A stretch of DNA of 64,000 bases, taken from Confluentibacter lentus (GTDB lineage Bacteria > Bacteroidota > Bacteroidia > Flavobacteriales > Flavobacteriaceae). Under the pieces are notes generated by a model. The model made no database searches and was not told the DNA's origin. It was given only the letters and a program-made list of their open reading frames with translations. A program made the translations under genes and the position numbers. Shown here piece after piece: positions 34,045 through 43,552 of this stretch. Positions within the stretch are counted from its first letter, which is position 1. Each line of letters starts with the position of its first letter. The DNA is taken from positions 462,778 to 526,777 of the forward strand of contig NZ_NIHE01000002.1 of NCBI RefSeq assembly GCF_002806995.1, in the 5' to 3' direction.

Positions 34045-37000
34045 CTATTTGTCTACATCTTTATTAATAGTAAAATAAAATGCACTTCCTTTATCCAATT
34101 CCGATTCAACCCAAATCTTACCTCCCCAGTACTCTATATGCTTTTTCGCGATTGACAAACCAATACCCGTACCTTCATATCTATCTCGATTGTGCAATCT
34201 CTGAAAGATAATAAAAATTTTGTCAAAAAACTGCGCATCGATTCCAATACCGTTATCTTCAATACTTATCTGCCAATAGGTATCTGTTTCCAATGCGCTA
34301 ATTTTTATCACGGGAGGCACGTTTTCCCTTGAGTATTTAATGGCATTATCAAGCAAACAATGTAGCGTTTGCAAAAGAGGCGCTTTATAACAAGTCACAT
34401 TTGGAAGATTATTAACAATAATTGTTGCTCCTTTTTCTTGAATGAGCCGCCTTCTTAAGATACCATACTCGTCGATAAGTTCGTTTAATTTAATACGTTC
34501 AAGATTTTCGGCAAGTTTCCCTGCTTTGGAATAATCCAGCAAATCCAATATGATTTGTTTCATGCGTTTGGCTCCATCGGTAGCAAAATTAATGTACTGA
34601 TGGGCTTTGTCATCCAATTGATCTCCATATTTTCGTTGAATTTGATTTAAAAAACTCGAAATCATTCGTAAAGGTTCTTGTAAATCGTGAGAGGCTATAA
34701 AAGCAAATTGTTCCAATTCTTCATTGGATATTTCAAGTTCCTTAATATGTTTTTTAAGCATTTTATTCAATTCGATCACTTCCTTTTCATACACAACACG
34801 ATGGGTAATATCGGTAATCGCACCAACCATCCTGATGGCTTTTCCTTCCTCATTTCTAATAACCACCCCTTTGTCGATAACCGTTTTTTCTTCTCCACCT
34901 TTACGAATAATTCGGTATTCTTGTCGCCAAAGATCCATTGCGGAATCCTGTAAACATTCATGTAGACTAGCTTGTATTTTGGGAAGATCTTCGGGATGGA
35001 AACTATCTTGCCAAAACACCTCTCCAGTCAATGTTTTTTTTACCTCATACCCAAATAGTTTTTCGAAACCGTCTCCACGGTAAAACACATCATTTTCAAT
35101 ATCCCAGTCCCAAATAGCATCGGTTGTGGCCTTGGTTACTTTTTCAAAACGTTCATTGGCTTGTAGTATGCGTATATCTGTTTCTTTACGAAGTGTTACG
35201 TCCTTAAAATAAACCGACAAGCCGTTAGAATTTGGATAGGCGGTAACTTCAAACCACTTGCCCAATGTAGAATAATACTCCTCAAATGACACCATTTTAG
35301 CTGTTGATACCGCTAGGTGATATTGTCTGTAAAAATCTGATTCTACGGCATCCGCATACTCCTCCCACAGGTTTTTGCCCAATATAACATCCCTTTTCCT
35401 TCCTAATATATTTTCTGCTTCTTTATTCCAATAGGTAACGGTCCAATCCTTATCAACAGCAAAAAAGGCATCACCAATACTTTCTAGAATTTGATTTTTT
35501 TCATCGTAGGCTTTTAGTAGGCGATCGTCTGCTTCCTTTCTATGTGTAATATCTCTAAAAAATACGCTAATTCCGTCAGCCGAAGGATACGCATTAACTT
35601 CTAACCATACACCATAATAATCTTCAAACATGATAGGTTCTCCAGTCTCCATGACCTTATGATAATTGGCATACGAAGGTAAGTTTACAGCGGTTGGAAA
35701 AACACTCCATAAATTTTTTCCCAACAATGATTCTCTTTTAAAACCAAGAAGTTTTTCAGCCGTCTTATTCCAATAGGTCACGGTAAAGTCTCTATCCATG
35801 GTAAAGAAGGCATCACCTATGCTTTCGATAATTTTGATTTTTTCTTGGTAAGCATTTTGTAATTTTTCTGCAGTATTTATTCGTTCGTCGATATTTTTGA
35901 AATAAACAGAGATCCCCCCAACAGAAGGATAGACATTAATTTCGAACCAGTTTCCATACTTGGGCGATAGATATTCAATGCTTATGGGCTTTCTTGATTT
36001 AGCAACTTTTTTATACACTCTTTCCAACTCGGTCCCTTTTAGATGTGATAATCCTTCCCATATACTTTTACCAAGTACCTCACTACTTTTTCGGTTCAAT
36101 AAGTTTTCAGCTTCTTTATTGAAATAAGTGAAGTTCCAATGTTCATCCAAAGCATAAAACCCATCGGAAATACTTCCTAGAATTTCTTTAAGCTGAAATT
36201 CGGTCGTCTTCATGGCATTAATGTCTTGAATACTACCAAATATTTTTGTGCAAACTCCATTTACATGCTCACCTTTAGCTATAATCCTTATCCATTTTTC
36301 TTTTCCTCTTTTGGTCACAATTTGGAGTTCTTCATCAAATCCACTGCCTCCTTTAATAAGGACCTCAACTACTTTTTCAATGCGGTCTTTGCTTTCAGGT
36401 TTATAAAACTCTCGGCCTCCTGTAAATGATGGATTGTAATTACTATCTACTTCCATGATTTTTTTGACCATGGGCGACCAATACAATGTGTCGGTTTCAT
36501 CCTTTGAGAGCAAATCGAGTTCCCAACTTCCAATTTTAGCCAATTGAGAAGCATCAACTAACAACTCTCGTAGTTTTTTCTCTTCTGTAATGTTTTTTGC
36601 TGTAGCATAAATGACCCCTTCTTCTTTAATAGAATTACAATGCCAGTTAAGCCAAATGGTGTCATTCTTTTTTGTGATATATCGGTTTTCAAAATTAAGA
36701 ATGCTATCTCCTTTTTTTATTTCATTCGAGTAAATAGTTTTATCTAAAGGGTGCGTAAATTTTTCAAATGGGTATCCTACAATCTCATGTTCTTCATAAC
36801 CAAGAAGCTCACATCCCGCCTTGTTTATTTTCAAAAAATGTCCTTTTGAATCCGCTATACAAATAATGTCTGGTAAGGTATCGAACAAATGGTGTAGATC
36901 ACTCTCTAAGCGCTTCCTGTTGATTTTTGAACCTATAAATGATTCCATTTCGGTTAACATTGACTGGAAGTGTTCCATTTTATCAACATCTTCCTTTGTT

Positions 37001-38889
37001 CCCACAACCATGACTCCTACTATTTTTTCTTGGTGAGTAAGGGGAATGCCAAGTACCGATTTCAAACCTGCTTTTTTAGCAGCATCATTTCTTATAAAAA
37101 ATGTCTCTATATCACTATCTTGCCATATAATGGATTCTTTACTTTTCCATACTTTACCCGGAAGCCCTTTATCAAAACCTATTTCATCTATATCTTCTGA
37201 CTCTATATAGAATTTTTTTGCTGTGGCATCCATCTCAATACGAGATAAAAGTTTTAAGGCTTTTTGATGGATGGTAGGCAACCAAATTTCACAAAAACTA
37301 AAATCTCCATAGTTAGCAATGAGTTCGCAAAGTCGCTCAAGAGACATATTTAGGTCTATGCCGTCATTAAAAACAGTGCTTATATTGTTTAAAAAATCAT
37401 TTTTAAATTGTTCGTTTTTAGCGGCGGTGACATCACGCTCAATCGCAATCCAGTGGGTGTACCACCCCGTTTCATCGGCTACCGGAGAAACGGTGAAGTT
37501 AATCCAGAATTCCTCGCCGTTTTTTTTATAATTAAGAGTGGTTACCTCGCAAGGCTGCCAGTTTCTAAGAGCTTTACCTAATCTTGCCAGTTCCTTTTTA
37601 TCGGTTTTTGGCCCTTGCAACAAGCGCGGCGATTTTCCAATCACTTCCTCTGCCGTATAGCCTGTCATTTTAGTAAATGCTTCATTTACATATATAATTC
37701 TGGGACCCGGTTCATCCTGAGGTTCAGCTTCAGTTATCAAAACAGCATCGTTAGTATGAGTGATAACGCTTTGTAAAAGTTTTGAATGCTGTTCTTCATT
37801 TCTTTTTTCTGTGATGTCTCTGGAATTGGCAACAATACCTTGTATTGATGGATGCTCCAACATATTAGTTAACACAGTTTCTATCCAGTGCCATTGCCCG
37901 TCTTTATTTTTAAATCGGAAGGGTTGCACTGCTACCCTGTTCTCCGTTGCTATTTTCCCCAAGCTTTGCATAGTATTTTCAATATCTTCTGGGTGAATAA
38001 ATTCAAACGGACTTTTACCCAGAAATTCTTCGGGTGTAAAGCCTAAAATAGCAATGGAGGTAGGACTTACGTATTTATAATTTCCTTCTATATCCAATAT
38101 GGCTATTAAATCAGAACCTTCCTGTACGAGCGCTTTAAACCTTTTTTCACTTTCGGCGAGTACTTGGTCTGCCTTCCTTTTTTCATTGGCATTTCGAGCA
38201 ATAGCATACATGATTTTGGTTTCTGAATCCCACCGAGCCGACCAAATATTATAGGCAATATTTCCATTTTTTTTGATATAACGGTTTTCAAAAGTTGTGA
38301 CTGCCTTACCAGACATAATGTCTATGGCAACTTGCCTAGTTAATTCTAAATCTTCTTCATATACTAACTCTAAATAGGCCTTTCCCACCAACTCTTCTGG
38401 TTGATACCCCCAAACGTCAACGGCTGCATGACTCACACTGATGAAAATACCATTTTCGTCGATGGAACAAATGACGTCCAAAGAAGCATTCATAATATGC
38501 ATGGCTTCCTGACTTTGCCTAAATAGCTTTTCTTTATCAGTCACATCCTGACCAACTATCATAAAGCAGCTTTTTCCTTGAAATTCTACTCTATGTCCAT
38601 TCGTTTCCACACGAAAGATGGTTCCATCCTTTTTTTGATGGGTAAACGTGCCAAAGTGTTTATTACCCACATGCGTATCAATACCTTCATGAACCGCGAT
38701 TACCTTAGGTATTTCTTCTTTAGGTCTTAAATCTTTAATGGTCAATGCTAAAAATTCTTCTTTGCTGTAACCATAAAGGTCTATGGTAGCTTGATTCACA
38801 TCAAGAATTTCAAAAGTACCTATATCATAGACCCAGTGGGGGAAAGGGTTTAAATAAAATAGTGTGCTATAGTCTTGTCTATTGCTCAT
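34045..38889 (-). CDS. Giant multi-PAS/GAF sensor histidine kinase
   Basis: 1614 residues with no membrane segments. I count ten PAS domains (about 5-118, 125-235, 245-363, 370-490, 665-770, 775-893, 900-1000, 1017-1117, 1131-1233, 1245-1363) and one GAF (about 495-655) between PAS 4 and 5. PAS 7-9 are close repeats of each other. PAS 4 has a LOV-like layout, but the flavin cysteine position reads GKSPRLLQ, so it is not a photoreceptor of the usual kind. HisKA has H1401 (FIASHDLQEP). HATPase has N1514 (LLDNAIKYS), DNGIGI and GTGIGLSI. It is complete and probably cytosolic, integrating several small-molecule or redox signals. Confidence 0.93.
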   Translation of the reverse strand: MSNRQDYSTLFYLNPFPHWVYDIGTFEILDVNQATIDLYGYSKEEFLALTIKDLRPKEEIPKVIAVHEGIDTHVGNKHFGTFTHQKKDGTIFRVETNGHRVEFQGKSCFMIVGQDVTDKEKLFRQSQEAMHIMNASLDVICSIDENGIFISVSHAAVDVWGYQPEELVGKAYLELVYEEDLELTRQVAIDIMSGKAVTTFENRYIKKNGNIAYNIWSARWDSETKIMYAIARNANEKRKADQVLAESEKRFKALVQEGSDLIAILDIEGNYKYVSPTSIAILGFTPEEFLGKSPFEFIHPEDIENTMQSLGKIATENRVAVQPFRFKNKDGQWHWIETVLTNMLEHPSIQGIVANSRDITEKRNEEQHSKLLQSVITHTNDAVLITEAEPQDEPGPRIIYVNEAFTKMTGYTAEEVIGKSPRLLQGPKTDKKELARLGKALRNWQPCEVTTLNYKKNGEEFWINFTVSPVADETGWYTHWIAIERDVTAAKNEQFKNDFLNNISTVFNDGIDLNMSLERLCELIANYGDFSFCEIWLPTIHQKALKLLSRIEMDATAKKFYIESEDIDEIGFDKGLPGKVWKSKESIIWQDSDIETFFIRNDAAKKAGLKSVLGIPLTHQEKIVGVMVVGTKEDVDKMEHFQSMLTEMESFIGSKINRKRLESDLHHLFDTLPDIICIADSKGHFLKINKAGCELLGYEEHEIVGYPFEKFTHPLDKTIYSNEIKKGDSILNFENRYITKKNDTIWLNWHCNSIKEEGVIYATAKNITEEKKLRELLVDASQLAKIGSWELDLLSKDETDTLYWSPMVKKIMEVDSNYNPSFTGGREFYKPESKDRIEKVVEVLIKGGSGFDEELQIVTKRGKEKWIRIIAKGEHVNGVCTKIFGSIQDINAMKTTEFQLKEILGSISDGFYALDEHWNFTYFNKEAENLLNRKSSEVLGKSIWEGLSHLKGTELERVYKKVAKSRKPISIEYLSPKYGNWFEINVYPSVGGISVYFKNIDERINTAEKLQNAYQEKIKIIESIGDAFFTMDRDFTVTYWNKTAEKLLGFKRESLLGKNLWSVFPTAVNLPSYANYHKVMETGEPIMFEDYYGVWLEVNAYPSADGISVFFRDITHRKEADDRLLKAYDEKNQILESIGDAFFAVDKDWTVTYWNKEAENILGRKRDVILGKNLWEEYADAVESDFYRQYHLAVSTAKMVSFEEYYSTLGKWFEVTAYPNSNGLSVYFKDVTLRKETDIRILQANERFEKVTKATTDAIWDWDIENDVFYRGDGFEKLFGYEVKKTLTGEVFWQDSFHPEDLPKIQASLHECLQDSAMDLWRQEYRIIRKGGEEKTVIDKGVVIRNEEGKAIRMVGAITDITHRVVYEKEVIELNKMLKKHIKELEISNEELEQFAFIASHDLQEPLRMISSFLNQIQRKYGDQLDDKAHQYINFATDGAKRMKQIILDLLDYSKAGKLAENLERIKLNELIDEYGILRRRLIQEKGATIIVNNLPNVTCYKAPLLQTLHCLLDNAIKYSRENVPPVIKISALETDTYWQISIEDNGIGIDAQFFDKIFIIFQRLHNRDRYEGTGIGLSIAKKHIEYWGGKIWVESELDKGSAFYFTINKDVDK

Positions 38890-39192
38890 GTAGTTGGTTA
38901 TTACTTGCTATACCTATTGTCAATGTAGCAAAAAAAAGCTTTTTCATGTTTTTTTATTATAAATAATATGCTGAGGCATGCTGCGAAATATATTTGTAAT
39001 AAAAAACATTCGATAAATTATTTAAATTAATAAGCACCCTAACAACTTTTGCCAAGGGTTAAATTGTTTTTTAATAATTATTTAATTGAGAGAGTTAACT
39101 ACTTACTATTTTTACTGATATAGCAAAAAAACTTGCAGTTTTTATTTAGACTAGAATAATAGCTTTACAAAGAAAGGAAAATTATTAACATA
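38890..39192. other. 303-bp intergenic region, no gene seen
   Basis: This very AT-rich region lies between the giant kinase (upstream side) and the end of the DUF5689 gene. It has no convincing frame on either strand, no perfect -7 box and no strong terminator. A weak AAAACT/AGTTTT hairpin near 39125-39145 may end the DUF5689 transcript. Confidence 0.5.
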
Positions 39193-40623
39193 TTAAGGCA
39201 CATAATCAATACTTACCTCGTCCAACTCATACGTACCATCAAAGGTTGGGTTGCCACTACCTATATATTTAAAAGCAATATGTATAGTACCTGTTAAACA
39301 CGATAAATCCACATTGCCAGAGTTAAACCATGACCCAAAATAATCGGTGTCCTTAATAATGTAAGCATCAGATAATATGTTCCAGTTAGCATTGGTAACG
39401 TTGGCTTCGCTACCATCCCAATCCGCAGAATATAACACTTGCATATCACTGCTATCAGCAAAACTACTGGAGGTTTTAAAACGCAGGGTTTCCCCATTTT
39501 GGACATCTAAATTAATGGCAGGCGTTATTAACCAAGCTATATTGCTTACATCCCCAGAACTGGCAGACTGCATCCTAGCCGATCTATCTAAAGAGGCATT
39601 GGTTCCTGTGGCTACATAGGCTTCCCAACCTTCGCTTCCTACTTCAATATAATTGGTCCAACCATTGCCTGTCACCAACCGGTTATTTACTTGTGATTGG
39701 AAATTTTCGTAAAACAAATTTCCAGTGCCTACTACATCCGCCAAACCACAGCTAAATTGCAATGGGTCGCAACGATTTTCATCAGTAAATTGAACATCGA
39801 TAATGCTATTAATGACTAACACATTAAAATCGTCTCCAAAATCCCTAGAAAAAACACCCGTTATGAAGCCCTTTTTTTGAGGTACTTGAATGGATTTAAA
39901 ATCCGCAAACGTGCTGGTTTGCATTAATATGGAAAGTCCTAAATCGCAACTCTCCAATGTGCGGAATCCATCAAATTCATCAATGCCTTCACCCGCATAG
40001 GTTAATGGTAATTCGCTCTTCTTTATTTGCATGTTGTTTAACTGAATCAAGGTGTTTTCATCAGCGTCTGTCAATTCTATTAATGATGCTATTTTGGGTG
40101 TGATAACTGCAACTTCTGATGTTCTAATAACAATCTTTCTATATTCAAATTCCTGTATTTGTTCCAAATTTTGATCTTCACCCTTGGCAACAGTTAACAC
40201 GCCGTTTGACTCACTAATGGTCAATCCACTTAGTTTTACATATACTTTTCTGCCAAATTCGTAAGTATCGGACAGACTTCCCACATTAATATCCAACCGA
40301 ATTCCTAATCTAGGGTCTTCATCCGGATTACTGTCATCTACCTTATTTTGAATGATGAGTTCTTCAAAAAAATTACCAGCCTGGTCGCTAGACACTACAT
40401 AGCCTTCAATATATAAATCTTCGTCTTCCCCAATTATTGCTATCAATTTATCATTCGCGACCGCTTGGGCATACCTGCCATATAATGCCTTAAATGTGAT
40501 TAACTTGTTTGCTGGAATATCGATATTTTGTCCTTCTTCTGGTATTGGAATACCATAATCGCCATCATCTATACACGATGATAAAAAAACCAGCAACAAC
40601 ATGATTATAATTTTAGTTTTCAT
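39193..40623 (-). CDS. DUF5689 lipoprotein with C-terminal jelly-roll (choice-of-anchor) domain
   Basis: 476 residues from ATG 40623. The lipoprotein signal ends LVFLSSC (C17), followed by acidic residues as in surface-exposed Bacteroidota lipoproteins. A DUF5689 region (about 30-300) contains OB-like beta strands (IEGYVVSSDQAGNFFEELIIQN and FGRKVYVKLSGL as short motifs). A C-terminal beta-sandwich (about 320-476: NLFYENFQSQ, WEAYVATG, ELDEVSIDYV) resembles choice-of-anchor domains. It starts 10 bp after the TonB receptor stop, so it is the partner lipoprotein of that receptor. Ligand unknown. Confidence 0.82.
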   Translation of the reverse strand: MKTKIIIMLLLVFLSSCIDDGDYGIPIPEEGQNIDIPANKLITFKALYGRYAQAVANDKLIAIIGEDEDLYIEGYVVSSDQAGNFFEELIIQNKVDDSNPDEDPRLGIRLDINVGSLSDTYEFGRKVYVKLSGLTISESNGVLTVAKGEDQNLEQIQEFEYRKIVIRTSEVAVITPKIASLIELTDADENTLIQLNNMQIKKSELPLTYAGEGIDEFDGFRTLESCDLGLSILMQTSTFADFKSIQVPQKKGFITGVFSRDFGDDFNVLVINSIIDVQFTDENRCDPLQFSCGLADVVGTGNLFYENFQSQVNNRLVTGNGWTNYIEVGSEGWEAYVATGTNASLDRSARMQSASSGDVSNIAWLITPAINLDVQNGETLRFKTSSSFADSSDMQVLYSADWDGSEANVTNANWNILSDAYIIKDTDYFGSWFNSGNVDLSCLTGTIHIAFKYIGSGNPTFDGTYELDEVSIDYVP

Positions 40624-40633
40624 AATTTTATAA

Positions 40634-43447
40634 TTAAAATCTAACATACACGTTCACAAAATAATTGGCGCCTCTACCATACCAATATTTAGAGCCAAAA
40701 ACAGCCTTGTTTAAAGCTTGATCGTTCCTTAATTGCCTATAATTGGAATTTCGCCCTTGTTCAAAGCCGCCGGTTTTATAAACTTCATCTAGAATATTAT
40801 TTACACTTGCAAAAAAGCCAATGTAATAATCGCCCACCAACCAAGATTTTCCACCTACTAAATTCACGACCATATAATCATCCAAACGTTCTTGTTTTAG
40901 TAAGGATTTTGCTAAATCTTCATCATAATCAATAAAAGGTTGACCGTCAACATCCGTATAAAAATTATTGGTTCTTGTGAGCGGACTTACATCTACATAG
41001 GTGTTTTTAAAAAAATTGGCCGTTGTCCCAAACCACCAATAATCGGGGTCGCGATATTCAAAACCGATAGAATAGGCTTGTTGCGGACCCACAGCTAATT
41101 TGTAATTCTTTAAATAGGACTTGCCTAAATAGACATTCTCGAACCTATCGGAAGACAGATATAAATCGGGGTTATTGGCATAGGCATATTGCCCAATGGA
41201 GCCAGCTCCTTTTAATTTTATGGTTGGCGTAACTTGGGCTTCAACCCCAAATTCTCCTCCTAAATGATTTTTATTAATGCCTTGTAAAATTTCTTGAATA
41301 AATTCGGTGTTATCCCTGCCAGATTGTTGTGTGCCTGAATCGGCAATAATATTCCCAATACCATCGGCAAAGAAAAATGAGATTTCATTGGCATTTTTAT
41401 GCTGATTATAAAACCCAGTAAATTTTGCTTTTACATATGAAGAACGGAAAATATAACTGGCATCAAAACTGCTTATTTGCTCTTCTGAAATATTCGGAAC
41501 AACGTTATGGTTTGATCTTGAATTTGTATAACTATTACTTATGAAAGGAGCTCTTGTAATGTAACCCAAATTAACATCAAACAGATGTTTCCCTGATAAT
41601 TTATAAGTGAATCCCGCTTTAGTCCCAATTCCAGTGAATGCTAATTTATCACCTTTTCCAAAGGAATTATTGGCAAAATTTTCTGGTTGAAACAAGCCTT
41701 CCCGCTGATATTGTGTGTTAGTAACGCTGGCAGATGCATAAAAATCAATTTTATTATATTTAAATTGAGCCTGAGCAAATCCTGAAAGTACATTGGCAAA
41801 CATGTTATAATTATAACCATATCTATCGCCTACTTTGGCTATCGTGTTCGGGTTTCTTAAATCGAACTGAATACCATCAAAACTATCTACATTTAAAAAT
41901 CCTGTACCACCCAAAAGGTCTAAAACCTCAGCAAAATTTTCAGATTCCAATGTTTTATAACTTAAAGAGGCATCAAATAAAATATGCTCATTTATCTTAC
42001 CATTTAAAACACTGTTAAAGGATAATTGTTTATCATCAACCCTATCTTCATACAACATATAAGTTGCATTTTTACCTTGTGACGCATTTGCCATATTGGC
42101 TTCATACATAGGCTGCCAATGAATCTGACCATCATCCAAAAAAGATTGTTGTGCGCCGTATGCAAATTCTAAATCATCTGGAAAATTCCGTTCAAAATAG
42201 CTTGGTAATTTTTGGTAGTATGCTGGACTTGGGTTTCGCCCACCACCTTCAAATGTTTCTTGTCCATCTGATGACAACACGCTTGTTACACCACCATACG
42301 CCAAACGGCTATTCCCTATTTTACCAAACTGATACCCCACATTGGTATTCAATGATAGTTTGCTATTCATCGTCCAATAATGGTTTAACATGAAAATAGG
42401 TTCATCCACTTCTTTAATTCGGGAGTTTCGCTTTTCCCCATCTTGCCAGCCCCAATATTCGTTATATTTTATACCTTTTAAATCGTAAACTTCTTGTGTG
42501 TTTGGAGACGATTTTCCTCTTCTGTTTGGTGTATAAATGCCTGTGAAGTTCAAGCTATGCTTGTCATTAATCACTTTTTCTACAGACACAAAAACGGAAT
42601 TTGCATCATATAAGGTGGCATCTTGATACCCTTCATTTCCCCAACGTCTTCCAAAAGACAAAGCATAAGCCCAACCACCTTGCAACAACCCCGAGGTATA
42701 AGTTGCCATAAATCTGTTGGCATAACTTCGGTTGCTGGATGAATAGGTAATGCGTCCACCATGCGACATTTGAGATGCCCTAACATTGATATTGCTAGTT
42801 CCTAAAACACCTCCAAATTGGTAACTAGATGGTTTTAGCCCTGAAGCTAATTCTTGATTACGCATTACATCATTCAATCCACCCCAATTGCTCCATTGTG
42901 GTCTGCCATTATATATTTTGTTCATTTCGATACCATTAATTAACATGGAGCTATTATCAGAATCCAATCCCCTAACCCTAAAAAAAGAAGAACTAAACTC
43001 GAAAGCTGCAGTTCGTTGAAACACATCTAACGACGCATGCAATAAACCGGATACACTTCCAAATCCACTTTCATCATTATCAAGTTCATCTTCAGTCAAG
43101 CTGATAGTAAACAAATCTTGGGTTGTCGTTGTATCAAGCTCAAGAATCATATCTGTAATATTGACTATTTGAAATTCATCAACAGTTATCGGGTACTTGG
43201 TTGTTATATATCCCATTTTAGAAATGAGTAATATATGTTCTCCTAATGGTACATTTAAAGAAAATTCAAATTCGCCCGATGTATTTGTTTTGGTATTTTG
43301 AGATGTTGCTTCGATAGTGACCGTTACTTCAGAAATAGGTTCAAAAGAGGCAGCGTCTTTAACACTTCCTTTAATAAGCGTTTGTTGAGACAATGCCGAG
43401 ATTGGCACTAACGTACAAAACAAAAAAACCAGTCCTAACTTTTTCAA
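40634..43447 (-). CDS. TonB-dependent receptor paired with the DUF5689 lipoprotein
   Basis: 937 residues. The signal peptide (KKLGLVFLFC to ALSQ) is followed by a carboxypeptidase-like regulatory domain (about 22-110), a plug (about 125-245: FFRVRGLDSDNSSMLINGIEM, GGVLGTSNI) and a barrel ending in VNVYVRF. The frame opens with TTG, and the preceding in-frame stop excludes an ATG. It should import a ligand across the outer membrane with TonB energy. It is divergent from a secreted endonuclease/phosphatase. Not a SusC: there is no SusD partner. Confidence 0.9.
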   Translation of the reverse strand: MKKLGLVFLFCTLVPISALSQQTLIKGSVKDAASFEPISEVTVTIEATSQNTKTNTSGEFEFSLNVPLGEHILLISKMGYITTKYPITVDEFQIVNITDMILELDTTTTQDLFTISLTEDELDNDESGFGSVSGLLHASLDVFQRTAAFEFSSSFFRVRGLDSDNSSMLINGIEMNKIYNGRPQWSNWGGLNDVMRNQELASGLKPSSYQFGGVLGTSNINVRASQMSHGGRITYSSSNRSYANRFMATYTSGLLQGGWAYALSFGRRWGNEGYQDATLYDANSVFVSVEKVINDKHSLNFTGIYTPNRRGKSSPNTQEVYDLKGIKYNEYWGWQDGEKRNSRIKEVDEPIFMLNHYWTMNSKLSLNTNVGYQFGKIGNSRLAYGGVTSVLSSDGQETFEGGGRNPSPAYYQKLPSYFERNFPDDLEFAYGAQQSFLDDGQIHWQPMYEANMANASQGKNATYMLYEDRVDDKQLSFNSVLNGKINEHILFDASLSYKTLESENFAEVLDLLGGTGFLNVDSFDGIQFDLRNPNTIAKVGDRYGYNYNMFANVLSGFAQAQFKYNKIDFYASASVTNTQYQREGLFQPENFANNSFGKGDKLAFTGIGTKAGFTYKLSGKHLFDVNLGYITRAPFISNSYTNSRSNHNVVPNISEEQISSFDASYIFRSSYVKAKFTGFYNQHKNANEISFFFADGIGNIIADSGTQQSGRDNTEFIQEILQGINKNHLGGEFGVEAQVTPTIKLKGAGSIGQYAYANNPDLYLSSDRFENVYLGKSYLKNYKLAVGPQQAYSIGFEYRDPDYWWFGTTANFFKNTYVDVSPLTRTNNFYTDVDGQPFIDYDEDLAKSLLKQERLDDYMVVNLVGGKSWLVGDYYIGFFASVNNILDEVYKTGGFEQGRNSNYRQLRNDQALNKAVFGSKYWYGRGANYFVNVYVRF

Positions 43448-43503
43448 TTCTTAAATTATAATTACTCCTTTAATGCTAAAATAGTTTATTTGAAAGAAAT
43501 AAC

Positions 43504-43511
43504 TACTTTTG
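43504..43511 (+). promoter_or_regulatory. -7 box (TACTTTTG) of the secreted endonuclease/phosphatase gene
   Basis: TACTTTTG lies 41 bp before the ATG at 43553 in the divergent region shared with the TonB receptor gene. Confidence 0.5.
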
Positions 43512-43552
43512 TAATAAGTTTTTTTATATTAAAAAAGTAATATGTTTCTATC

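Noticed and set aside
33865..34155. 96-codon plus-strand frame spanning the spacer after the giant kinase
   Set aside because: It overlaps the ends of two real minus-strand genes and has no start signal.
34724..35083. 119-codon frame antisense to the giant kinase
   Set aside because: The sense strand is an intact, well-conserved kinase; the antisense product has Ser/Leu-rich composition and no motif.
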